Part shown: positions 22,478 through 30,500 of the stretch, in pieces
How the letters are laid out: each line of letters starts with the position of its first letter
Numbering within the stretch: the stretch's first letter is position 1
Assembly (NCBI GenBank): GCA_958295875.1
Contig: OY282379.1
Coordinates: 3,067,046-3,131,045 of the forward strand
Origin: an uncultured Pseudomonadales bacterium
Lineage (GTDB): Bacteria; Pseudomonadota; Gammaproteobacteria; Pseudomonadales; Azotimanducaceae
Direction: 5' to 3'
DNA: 64,000 nt
Translations under genes and position numbers: made by a program
The notes under the pieces: generated by a model
Told to the model about the DNA's origin: nothing
Databases searched by the model: none
What the model saw: only the letters and a program-made list of their open reading frames with translations

Positions 22478-23277
22478 TGCTCCATCTCGACGCGGTACTG
22501 CGCTCTAAGCCCTTGGTGGTAGCGCTCGTTGGCGAGGTTGCGGCGGTTGGCGTCGAAATCGTCCGCGACCCGACGCGCCATTTCGGAAAACGTCGGCAGG
22601 CGGCTGGGCGCGCGACCCTCGATGCGAACCAGATGGAAGCCGTAGCCAGACTCGACGGGCCCCTGCCAACCGGCGCCGGCGAGCCCCTCCAGCGCCGTGG
22701 CGAAGGCGACGCCGAAGTCCTTGCGCACATCGGCGGCGGTGACGTGCGCGTAAGTGCGGCGCAGCATGAAGGGGTCTCCCTGGGTGCGCCAGTTGGCGTC
22801 CGTGATGGCCGCCTTGGCGGCCGCGGCGTCCGCCTCGGCCGCATCGCGTCGGTCTGGGCTGAAGTAGATGTGCGAGAACGTCATGCGCGCGGCGATGCGG
22901 TAGCGCTCGATGTTGTCCTGGAAGAACGCCTGCAGCTCGGCCTCGGTAGCTGGCTCCAAGAGCGCCAGGTCTTCCGTCAGGAAGGTGAGCTTCTGGGCGA
23001 GGCGGCGACGGATGATGACGTCGCCGGCATCGAGGCCCATCGCCAGCGCTTCGCGCACGAGCATCTCCTCGCGCACATGGGCGTCGACGAGGGCGCTCAG
23101 TTCTTCCGCGGTGGGCAGGCGGTCCATCTGCGCGGCCCACTGGTCTTGCAGGCGGGCGACGTCGAGCGCGCCGACGCGAATGACGTTGTCGTCTAGGCTG
23201 GTGCGCCATGCGTCGACGGCGAACAGCGCCGCGCCAATGGCGAGGAACAGGAACAGCGGGTCCTTGAGGTGCTTCAC
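22474..23277 (-). CDS. Membrane-anchored periplasmic peptidyl-prolyl isomerase, parvulin type
   Basis: 267 residues. A single N-terminal helix (DPLFLFLAIGAALFAVDAW) anchors the protein, with the rest likely periplasmic. The middle contains a SurA/PpiD-like chaperone segment (VREEMLVREALAMGLDAGD). The C-terminal half is parvulin-like (ARMTFSHIYFSPDRR and GWQGPVESGYGFHLVRIEG). The predicted role is folding of exported proteins. Coupling to the HupE-like gene suggests that it may help fold that protein, which is inference from position. Confidence 0.82.
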   Translation of the reverse strand: MKHLKDPLFLFLAIGAALFAVDAWRTSLDDNVIRVGALDVARLQDQWAAQMDRLPTAEELSALVDAHVREEMLVREALAMGLDAGDVIIRRRLAQKLTFLTEDLALLEPATEAELQAFFQDNIERYRIAARMTFSHIYFSPDRRDAAEADAAAAKAAITDANWRTQGDPFMLRRTYAHVTAADVRKDFGVAFATALEGLAGAGWQGPVESGYGFHLVRIEGRAPSRLPTFSEMARRVADDFDANRRNLANERYHQGLRAQYRVEMEQ

Positions 23278-23292
23278 GAGCGGGCGACGGGC

Positions 23293-24090
23293 TCAGCGCA
23301 TCTCGAAGCCACCGGCCACGTTCAATGCGATGCCAGTGACGTTTGGCGCGGCGGCCAGATACACCGCGGCCGCGCCCATGTCCGCGGCGGTTTGCGGTCG
23401 CCCCAAGGGGATCAGTTCGCGCATGCGCTCGGCGAAGACGTCTGGCGATTGATTGGCCATCAGGTGATCGAACCACATGGCGGTGCCGACCATGCCGGGG
23501 CACAGCGCGTTCACGCGGATGCCGTGCGGCGCCAGTTCCAACGCGAAGGATTGGGTGATGCCGACCACGGCGAACTTGGAGCCGCAGTAGGCGGCCAGCT
23601 GGGGTGCGCCCCGCTTGCCGGCGATGGAGGCGGTGTTGACGATGGCTGCGTCGTCAGACTGCTTGAGGCTCGCCAAGGCCGCCCGCGTCATCAGGAACAC
23701 ACCTTTGACGTTGACGTCGAAGATCTTGTCCCAGCGCGCCGCGTCGAACTCCTCGATGGCGCCGCTGTCCACGACGCCGGCATTGTTCACCAGCACATCC
23801 AAGCGACCGAAAGCGTCCAAGGTGGCGGCGACGGCGCGTTCACAGGAAGCCGAGTCCGTCACGTCCACCGGCGTTGCCCGCACCGCGCCGAGCGGTGCCA
23901 GCGCCTCGACGGTCTCCGCCATTTCCGAACCGGACGCGAGGTCGTAAGCCCAAGCCTCGTCGCCAGACCCGCCGCCCGCGCCTGCCTGCAGATCCGCGAG
24001 CATCACGCTGTGCCCCGCTTCCAGAAAGCTCTGCGCGATGCCCCGCGCGCCACCTGTGACGAGAACCGTTCTTGCGTTGGCCAAAATCAT
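23293..24090 (-). CDS. Short-chain dehydrogenase/reductase with shortened glycine-rich loop
   Basis: SDR-fold protein of 265 residues. The catalytic YxxxK is intact (YCGSK), with the upstream Ser in NTASIAGKRG and the NNAGVVDSG motif. The cofactor loop reads TGGARGIAQSFLEAGHSV, whereas the usual TGxxxGIG is followed by about four more residues before AQSF; the third glycine and three neighbours appear to be missing. It may bind NAD(P) weakly or not at all. A GGGAGGG ribosome site abuts the ATG at 24090, so the TTG at 24084, with ideal spacing, is an alternative start. The substrate is unknown. Confidence 0.82.
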   Translation of the reverse strand: MILANARTVLVTGGARGIAQSFLEAGHSVMLADLQAGAGGGSGDEAWAYDLASGSEMAETVEALAPLGAVRATPVDVTDSASCERAVAATLDAFGRLDVLVNNAGVVDSGAIEEFDAARWDKIFDVNVKGVFLMTRAALASLKQSDDAAIVNTASIAGKRGAPQLAAYCGSKFAVVGITQSFALELAPHGIRVNALCPGMVGTAMWFDHLMANQSPDVFAERMRELIPLGRPQTAADMGAAAVYLAAAPNVTGIALNVAGGFEMR

Positions 24091-24114
24091 CCCTCCCAAG
24101 CCCGCAAGCCGCAC

Positions 24115-24120
24115 ATTATA
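24115..24120 (-). promoter_or_regulatory. -10 element upstream of the SDR gene
   Basis: A perfect TATAAT on the minus strand, 24 bp before the ATG at 24090. No convincing -35 hexamer is seen at 16-18 bp. The short predicted leader (about 18 nt) fits the chosen start. Confidence 0.5.
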
Positions 24121-24148
24121 GGGATAGCCGGGTGGCCACAGCGTGGTG

Positions 24149-24168
24149 CCCCCCCGGGGGGGGGGGGG
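24149..24168. repeat. C7-G13 homopolymer tract
   Basis: Seven C followed by thirteen G lie in the gap between the EamA transporter and SDR genes. The tract can fold back on itself and is hard to sequence, so its exact length may be an assembly artefact. It is intergenic and does not affect either frame. Confidence 0.8.
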
Positions 24169-24249
24169 AGGCGACGGAGGCGTTGAGGTGGCGACGCGAG
24201 GATGCCGCCACGCAGGTTGGCCAGACCGGCGGCGCTCCGGCTGCCACGC

Positions 24250-25146
24250 CTACGCAGGCGCCGGCCCGCGCACCACAAGGCCCAGCACGATGAGGCTCAA
24301 ACCCGCCAACGCGCTGACATGAATCACTTCGCCCAACACGCTGGCGATGATTGCCAGAGAGAGAAAGGGCGACAGGAAGATGAGTTGCGAGAGGCGCCCG
24401 GCATGGCGCGTGAGGAACAGGGCGCGCTGCCAGAGCAGGAACGCCACGCCCATTTCCACCAGCCCCACCCACAGCCCGAAGCCGAGGTTGGCAAGGGTGA
24501 GGTCCGGCAGGCCAACGGTGAGCACGCAGAGGCCGACGACGCATGGCGCACCCACGCCAAAGGCCATCATCAAGAGTTGCGTCGGGTGCAGGGCAAGGCG
24601 CGTCGCCGCGAGCCAGTAGCCGGCCCAGAGCAGCGTGCTGGCGAACACCAAGACGATGCCCGACGCGCTCAAGCTGCCGAACGTCGTGAGTTCGCCGCGA
24701 GTGGCGACCACCGCAGCGCCAATGTAGCTGACAGCGATGCCGGCGCATGTTCTGCGCGACAGGCGCTGCCCCAGCACTGGCGCCGCCAAGATGGCGAGCG
24801 TGACGGCCCACGTGTAGTTGAGGGGCTGCGCCACATGCGCCGGCAGGCGGTCGTAAGCCTCGAACAGCACGAGGTAGTAGGCGAGCGGGTTGATGAGGCC
24901 GAGGGCGGCGGCTTGCCACAGCGCCCGTCGCGGCGCCGGCGGCGGCCGGGCGCGGCAGTAGGCCAGCACGAAGAAGCCGAGGGAGATGACGCTGCCGAGG
25001 GCGAGCAGCTGCAGCGGGCGCATGGTCTCCAAGCCGAGCTTGAAGCCTGTTGCGACGGTGGACCAAAGGAGGATGGCCGCGAGCGCCAGCGTCACGGCTT
25101 GGCGCTCCCGGCGGGCTGCTGTCGGGTTCGGATTCGACACGGCCAT
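24250..25146 (-). CDS. EamA-family (DMT) transporter
   Basis: Inner-membrane protein of 298 residues with about ten hydrophobic segments arranged as two EamA repeats, each near 140 residues. The first begins AVTLALAAILLWSTVATGFKLGL and the second begins ASGIVLVFASTLLWAGYWLAA. LNYTWAVTLAILAAPVLGQRL is typical of drug/metabolite exporters. It is divergent from the Nudix gene with only 22 bp between start codons. The substrate cannot be predicted. Confidence 0.88.
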   Translation of the reverse strand: MAVSNPNPTAARRERQAVTLALAAILLWSTVATGFKLGLETMRPLQLLALGSVISLGFFVLAYCRARPPPAPRRALWQAAALGLINPLAYYLVLFEAYDRLPAHVAQPLNYTWAVTLAILAAPVLGQRLSRRTCAGIAVSYIGAAVVATRGELTTFGSLSASGIVLVFASTLLWAGYWLAATRLALHPTQLLMMAFGVGAPCVVGLCVLTVGLPDLTLANLGFGLWVGLVEMGVAFLLWQRALFLTRHAGRLSQLIFLSPFLSLAIIASVLGEVIHVSALAGLSLIVLGLVVRGPAPA

Positions 25147-25168
25147 CGCCGGCGGTTACTCTGCGCCG

Positions 25169-25828
25169 ATGCGCTGCGACGAAGCTCTGCGGGAACGGAT
25201 CGCGGCGAATTTGTCGGCGTTCGAGTTCGTCTCGGCAGCGACGCCAGACGCCCGCAGCGCGGCGGTGGCCATCGCCGTGGCAGATGAATCCTTCGGGGCA
25301 GACTTGGCCGGCCTGCCGCGCCACGAGACGTGGCGCGATGACGCGGCGCTGATCCTCACCCGACGTTCGCCGAAACTCCGCAACCATCCGGGCCAATGGG
25401 CGCTCCCCGGCGGCATGCGCGACCCAGGCGAGACGCCTGAGGTGACGGCATTGCGCGAAATGCGCGAGGAAGTGGATCTGGCGCTCCCGGCGGCGGACAT
25501 CTTGGGACGGCTGGATGACTTCAAGACGCGCTCCGGCTTTGTGATCTCGCCGGTTGTCGTGTGGGCGGGGGCCAAACGGGACCTCGCGTTCGACCCGTTG
25601 GAGGTGGCTTCCATACATCGCATCCCGTTGAGCGAGTTCATGCGCGAGGATGCGCCCATCCTCGACGCGATGGCCGAGAGCGAGCATCCGGTACTGCGGA
25701 TGCCCGTTGGCGACACTTGGATCGCCGCGCCCACCGCGGCGATGATCTATCAGTTCCGCGAGGTGTGCATCTTGGGGCGCGACACGCGGGTGGCGCACTT
25801 CGAGCAGCCGCGCTTCGCATGGCGCTGA
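25169..25828 (+). CDS. Nudix hydrolase, CoA pyrophosphatase (NudL) type
   Basis: 219 residues from the ATG at 25169. The Nudix box is GMRDPGETPEVTALREMREE, with the glycine after the EE pair replaced by Asp (EEVDL). Immediately upstream, LTRRSPKLRNHPGQWALPGG matches the LxxRSxxLRxHxGQ signature that distinguishes coenzyme A diphosphatases. Predicted to cleave CoA or oxidised CoA to 4'-phosphopantetheine and 3',5'-ADP. It precedes a peroxiredoxin by 65 bp, consistent with removal of oxidised CoA, though that link is an inference. Confidence 0.87.
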   Translation: MRCDEALRERIAANLSAFEFVSAATPDARSAAVAIAVADESFGADLAGLPRHETWRDDAALILTRRSPKLRNHPGQWALPGGMRDPGETPEVTALREMREEVDLALPAADILGRLDDFKTRSGFVISPVVVWAGAKRDLAFDPLEVASIHRIPLSEFMREDAPILDAMAESEHPVLRMPVGDTWIAAPTAAMIYQFREVCILGRDTRVAHFEQPRFAWR

Positions 25829-25893
25829 GATTGAACCGGATGCGCCCGCGCCGATAGAATCACCGCTCCAAACAACCGGGCGGGGAAGGGAAG

Positions 25894-26376
25894 ATGGCCA
25901 TTCAGGAAGGTGACAAGCTGCCGGCGGCGACGCTGCATGTGATGCGCGGCAAGATGCCCGCCGCGGTGACGGTGGACGAGCTGTTCGGCGGCAAGAAGGT
26001 GGTGATGTTCGCCGTGCCCGGCGCTTTCACGCCGATGTGTTCGCAGCAACACCTGCCGGGCTTTGTCACGCAGGCGGCGGCCCTCAAGGGCAAGGGAGTG
26101 GACAGCATCGTCTGCGTTTCCGTGAACGACGCCTTCGTGATGGGCGCGTGGGGCGACGAGCGCAGCGTTGGTGACGCCGTGGTGATGGCCGGCGACGGCA
26201 ATGGAGACTTCACGCGCGCCTTGGGCTTGGAGTTCGACGCCACGGGCTTCGGCTTGGGCACCCGCTCCCAACGCTACGCGATGGTGGTGGAAGACGGCAC
26301 GGTGACCAAACTCGCAGTGGAAGCGCCGGGCGCCTTTGAGGTGAGCAAGGCCGAAGCGATACTGGACGCGCTCTAA
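25894..26376 (+). CDS. Peroxiredoxin, Prx5 type
   Basis: Thiol peroxidase of 160 residues. The peroxidatic cysteine is Cys49 in VPGAFTPMCSQQHLPGF, the exact Prx5 motif, and the downstream Arg lies in GLGTRSQRYAMVVEDG. A second Cys is at IVCVSVND, the usual position of a non-resolving cysteine, so recycling probably uses glutathione or glutaredoxin. A GGGGAAGGGAAG ribosome site precedes the ATG. Confidence 0.93.
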   Translation: MAIQEGDKLPAATLHVMRGKMPAAVTVDELFGGKKVVMFAVPGAFTPMCSQQHLPGFVTQAAALKGKGVDSIVCVSVNDAFVMGAWGDERSVGDAVVMAGDGNGDFTRALGLEFDATGFGLGTRSQRYAMVVEDGTVTKLAVEAPGAFEVSKAEAILDAL

Positions 26377-26412
26377 CGCGCAGCACTCGGCATGGCGCGC
26401 TGGCGGCGACGG

Positions 26413-27156
26413 CTAGATGACGTCCGTTCCCGCCAGTTCGTCGCCGCGCGCGATCGCCTCCTGCAGCGAGCCTAGGCTGCGCACCCACGGCTCGAAGTCT
26501 TCGAACTCCGGCGGCAGGCTCGTCGCCGCGCGGTCTGCGCGGACGCGATCCTCATAAATGCCAAGCAACAGCACATAGAACAGCTTGCCGCCCCGCTCCA
26601 CCCGCGCCGCGGTCATGTTCTTGAGTTGTTCGCGCGCGGCGTACTCCTCCAATGCCTCCCGCGTCTGCACGGCGACGAGCTGCACCACGTAGAACTCCGG
26701 CGGCAGCTCGTTCAGGCGGACATAGTCGGTAGGCCGATAGGCCAAGCGCCGATACAGCGGCATGTCGGGCGATGCCGGGGCGGATGGCGGCGCCGCGGTG
26801 CGCTGCGGCGTCGCTGCCCTCGGTACGGGCGGCGGGGTCGCTGCGGCGCGTGGCGACACGGCCGCTGGGGCCGGGGGCGTCGGTGCCGGTGCGGCTTGGC
26901 GTGTGCTGGTCGGTGGGTTGGACGCTGCGGGCGCCACCACGCTCTCTTGCGCTGGCTCGACAGCGCTTTGGCCGCCAGCGCCCGCTAGTTCGCCGCTCTC
27001 GACACAGGCCCACTCGTCTTCCTTCTCGCCCATCTCGCAAAACCAGTTGGCGTTGCGGTCTGGCGCGGTGGGGTCAGGATCGGGAACTTCGGGCGCAGAG
27101 CGGCAACCCGCCACGGCCATGAGCGAGACCGCGGCCAGCCATGAGAGCCTTCGCAT
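26413..27156 (-). CDS. SPOR-domain lipoprotein
   Basis: Probable lipoprotein of 247 residues. The lipobox is AVAGC with the lipidated Cys at residue 18. A short acidic segment with two Cys (FCEMGEKEDEWACVE) follows, then a Pro/Ala-rich linker from about 65 to 135. The C-terminal SPOR-like domain contains EFYVVQLVAVQTREALEEYA and GGKLFYVLLLGIYEDRVRAD. SPOR domains bind denuded septal peptidoglycan, so a cell-envelope role is likely. A TTGACA (27193-27188) lies 32 bp upstream, next to an insertion element that begins at 27210; a weak CAAGGT could be its -10. Confidence 0.82.
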   Translation of the reverse strand: MRRLSWLAAVSLMAVAGCRSAPEVPDPDPTAPDRNANWFCEMGEKEDEWACVESGELAGAGGQSAVEPAQESVVAPAASNPPTSTRQAAPAPTPPAPAAVSPRAAATPPPVPRAATPQRTAAPPSAPASPDMPLYRRLAYRPTDYVRLNELPPEFYVVQLVAVQTREALEEYAAREQLKNMTAARVERGGKLFYVLLLGIYEDRVRADRAATSLPPEFEDFEPWVRSLGSLQEAIARGDELAGTDVI

Positions 27157-27193
27157 GGGGCGCCACCTTGCCGCGGTCGCCGTCGCCTGTCAA

Positions 27194-27209
27194 TGGCTGC
27201 GGGCAGTTG
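27194..27209 (+). repeat. Target-site duplication, left copy
   Basis: TGGCTGCGGGCAGTTG occurs here and again at 34117-34132, directly outside the two inverted ends of the insertion element. The identity extends by one base on each side, so the exact boundary is ambiguous by one. A perfect 16-bp direct repeat is strong evidence for transposition. Confidence 0.88.
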
Positions 27210-27257
27210 TGTTGAGAACACATAGAGTGTCCGCTTCAAGAACACAAGAAGTGTCCG
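27210..27257 (+). repeat. Left end of the insertion element with inverted repeat and two TGTCCG sites
   Basis: Starts TGTTGAGAACACATAG and contains GTGTCCG at 27227-27233 and again at 27251-27257, 24 bp apart. The right end has the mirror arrangement with the same 24-bp spacing. Paired sites at both ends are probably transposase-binding sites. Confidence 0.75.
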
Positions 27258-27297
27258 GTCCACTGTCGCCTGTTTTGGCGACGGGGCAGCATTTGGC

Positions 27298-27540
27298 ATG
27301 GGCAAGGCGAGCTTGCTGCAGGAGAAGAGGGACATGGTGTTCGAGGAGGTGTGCGGGATTTGGACGGAGCGTCGGCTGACGCAGGAGGATGCGGCGCAGT
27401 TGCTGGGGGTCTGCCCGCGGACGTTCCGGCGCTGGGCGTGCCGCTGGGAGGAGCACGGCATCGACGGGCTCCGGGACCGCCGGCTGTCGGCGGCTTCGCA
27501 CCGCGCGGCGCCGGTGCCGGAGCAAGTTGACACGCCGCAC
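27298..27540 (+). pseudogene. N-terminal fragment of IS transposase (helix-turn-helix part)
   Basis: Begins MGKASLLQEKRDMVFEEVCG and contains a helix-turn-helix of the ISNCY/IS1202-type transposase: RRLTQEDAAQLLGVCPRTFRRW, then GIDGLRDRRLSAAS. About 75-85 residues are recognisable. The homology stops near HRAAPVPEQVDT, after which the DNA turns into the leader of the S8 protease gene. The catalytic part resumes at about 32970. Roughly 30-40 residues of the normal protein appear to be missing between the two pieces. Confidence 0.78.
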
Positions 27541-27587
27541 AATAGGTACAAACTGTCTGGCATCGCATCGTGGACAGGGGAAGTCAG

Positions 27588-30500
27588 ATGCGGAATGGAT
27601 CCCATTCGGGTTCCACTCGCAGCCAAGGGAGACGCCGACGCATCGGCATCTGCGCGGTGGTCGGGCTGTTGTCGGGTGCGGTTGTCTACGCCTACCTTGT
27701 TTGGTTCGCCGACAGTCCAGCGGAACCTGCGAAACGGGCGCAGCAAGCGGTTCTTGATGCCGAAATCGCCCGCATTGATGCGCAAAGCGGTGGCGTTTTA
27801 CCGGTAGCGGTTTTCAGCCCGCCGCGCTCGGCAGAGGCGCAAGGCGGGACTTCCCTCGATGCGGCCTACGACAGCGCAACGGAAGAACTCGCCCCCTCGC
27901 CTCCTGAAGGCTACTCGTTCGTCACCGTTGACGGCGAGATGGCCACAACGCCCATGCCGGAGAGCGACACCAGCCCAGGGGAGAGCATCGACGACGGCTT
28001 GGGTTGGCTGGACGAGCCCGACGCCATTCCCACCCTGATGCGCCAAGCCGCCGCGGCGGGACGGGACTGGTCCTTCGGCTGGGTTCGGGCGGCGCACGAC
28101 GCGGGGCCGCAGGCCTCTAGGGCAGCCTTGGAAAAACTTGGTGTGGAAGTGCTGGGCGCATCCGGGTACTTGATTCGCGCCAAACTGCCGGGTGACAGGG
28201 CCAGCCTGCGGGCGATCTCGGCGTTGCCGGAAGTGGCGGGGCTGGGCGCGGTGCCCAAGGAGCGCAAGGTCGCGGCAGGCTTTGTGGAGGAAGCGCTGGC
28301 CGCCCCGGCCCACGAACGCAATCCGGTGTTCATCACCTTGATGACGGATGATCCGCGGGGCCGCTGGCAGCACCGGTTGGAGGAACTGGGTGCCGTGGTC
28401 GGCCGCTTCGACCCGGACATCCGCGCCTACACCGCCCACATCGCCAACACCGCCTTGGACGCCATTGCCAGCCAGGACTTCGTGCTGGCCATCGAACCCA
28501 TCGGCCTCGTGCGGGCCGCCCATGACACCGCGGTGCCGGCCATGGGGGCCGACGCGCTGCGCCACCATGCGGGCTCGCCGGGGATGTTCTCCGGCACGGC
28601 CGGCGCTTCCGTCCCCATCGCCGTCATGGACAGCGGGCTGAACATCAACCACCTGGACATCGCGACGAACCGAGAGAGTATCTGCGGTGCCAACTTCATA
28701 AGCTTCGGGCCCCGAGTCGATGAAGCGGACTTGTGGGTGGACGAAGGCGGGCACGGCACCCATGTCACCGGCACCATCGTCGGCAACGGTTATGTCGAAT
28801 CGCGTTATGCCGGCATGGCGCCCGGCGTGCGGCACATTCGCTTCGGCAAGGTGCTCAACCACTTTGGGAGGGGTACAAGCGAAGGTGTTCTGCGCGCCAT
28901 GGACTTCCTCGCCCGACCGTCTAGCTGCGCCGAGGAGGGCTGGAGCAACGCCCGCGCCAAGCCGCTGATCGTGAACATGAGCTTGTCTGCCTCCGGCAAA
29001 GTGTTCGAAAGCAGAGGCGTTGATGAACGCAAGCTCGACTCCGTCGTGTGGAGCCATCGCCAGCTATATGTTGTGGCGCAGTCCAATGAAGACGTACGCG
29101 GCTTCTCGAACTACGGCACCGCCAAGAACTCCTTGGCGGTGGGCGCGGCGCGGGACAGCGGTTACCTCGCCACGTTCAGCAGCCTCGGCCCCACGGCGGA
29201 CGGGCGGCTGGCGCCGCAGATTGTCGCTACAGGAGTGGACATCCACTCCGCCCAGGGTAGGGGCAGTCGGGGCAAATACATAAGCCTCGACGGAACGAGC
29301 ATGGCGGCCCCTTCGGTGGCCGGCGTGGCGGCGCTGTTGATGGACGCTGTGCAAGCGCATCGGGAGCATCCGGCTCTGACCAGGGCGCGGCTGATGGCCA
29401 GCGCCATCAAGCCCGATGTTTGGCTGCACGGCCCAAACCGGTTTCCGGCCGACAACTCCAACGGGCCGGGGGCGCTGCAGGTTCAATACGGGTTGGGCAA
29501 AGTTTCGGCCCGCACCAGCGTGTTGAACCGCAACCAGCCGAACGGCTGGGTGAGCGGCGGCGCTGTCTCCAACCTGGATGGCGGCGAGTACGCCCACCAC
29601 GACATTGAGGTTCCCGACAACACCAGCCGCTTGGACTTGGTGATGACTTGGGACGAACCGCCCACGGACACCATCGGCCAGGCGGTGCTGAACGATCTGG
29701 ACCTCTGGCTGGACCGACATGGCGACTGCGGTTCCGCGGCCTGTGGCGAACGGTCCTCGACCTCCCGCAAGGACAATGTGGAGTGGCTCATCCTGCGGGA
29801 TCCACCACCCGGAACCTATCGGGTGAAGATTCTGCCCCGGCGCATCCACGGTGCCGCGCCCAGGGCCGCCTTGGCTTGGACGCTGATTCGCGGCCCAGCC
29901 ACCCCGCGGCTTCGCATCCAGGCAAACGAAAGCAACCTCACGGGTGCTGGCCCGCACAATCTGACGCTAACGCTGACGGCGGATGGCTATGTGGTGGCCG
30001 GAACCCTGCTGCATGTCGCCTGCGATGCGCAAGACCCATCCCATTGCGAAAACGTGCGGGTGTCGAACTTCAACCGGTCCCGGGAAGACGGCATCGCCAA
30101 TGCCCCGACGGACATCCCTTGGGGCACATCGGTCGCGTTGGGTGAAATTGCCGTCGGCGAACGCCAGGAAGTCAGTTTTCGAGTGGCCAATGACGCACCA
30201 GCGCCAGCGCGTCTTTACTTCACGGCTAGCGCCTGGAACGCGGAGGGGGCTGTCGCATCCGTTGGCATGAACGGAAGCGATGGCGTGGCGGCGCCGGCCG
30301 TTGCCGAACATCCGGCAAACGACGGCTTTGCCGCGGCCACCCTGCTCGAAGGCAGGAACGGTGCCTTGGCGTTGGACCTGCGGCTGACGACGACCGAGCC
30401 GGGTGAACCCACACTCGATGCCTCAATGGGTCGCCCGGTCGGTTCGCTTTGGTATGCCTGGACGGCACCGGCGGATGGGCTCGTGCGGTTCGGCATTCAG

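Noticed and set aside
27527..27552. TTGACA plus TACAAA as promoter of the S8 protease gene
   Set aside because: The spacing is only 14 bp and the second hexamer is weak; not enough to call.
27570..27587. GTG start for the S8 protease
   Set aside because: ATG 27588 has a good AGGGGAA ribosome site 6 bp upstream; GTG 27570 has none.
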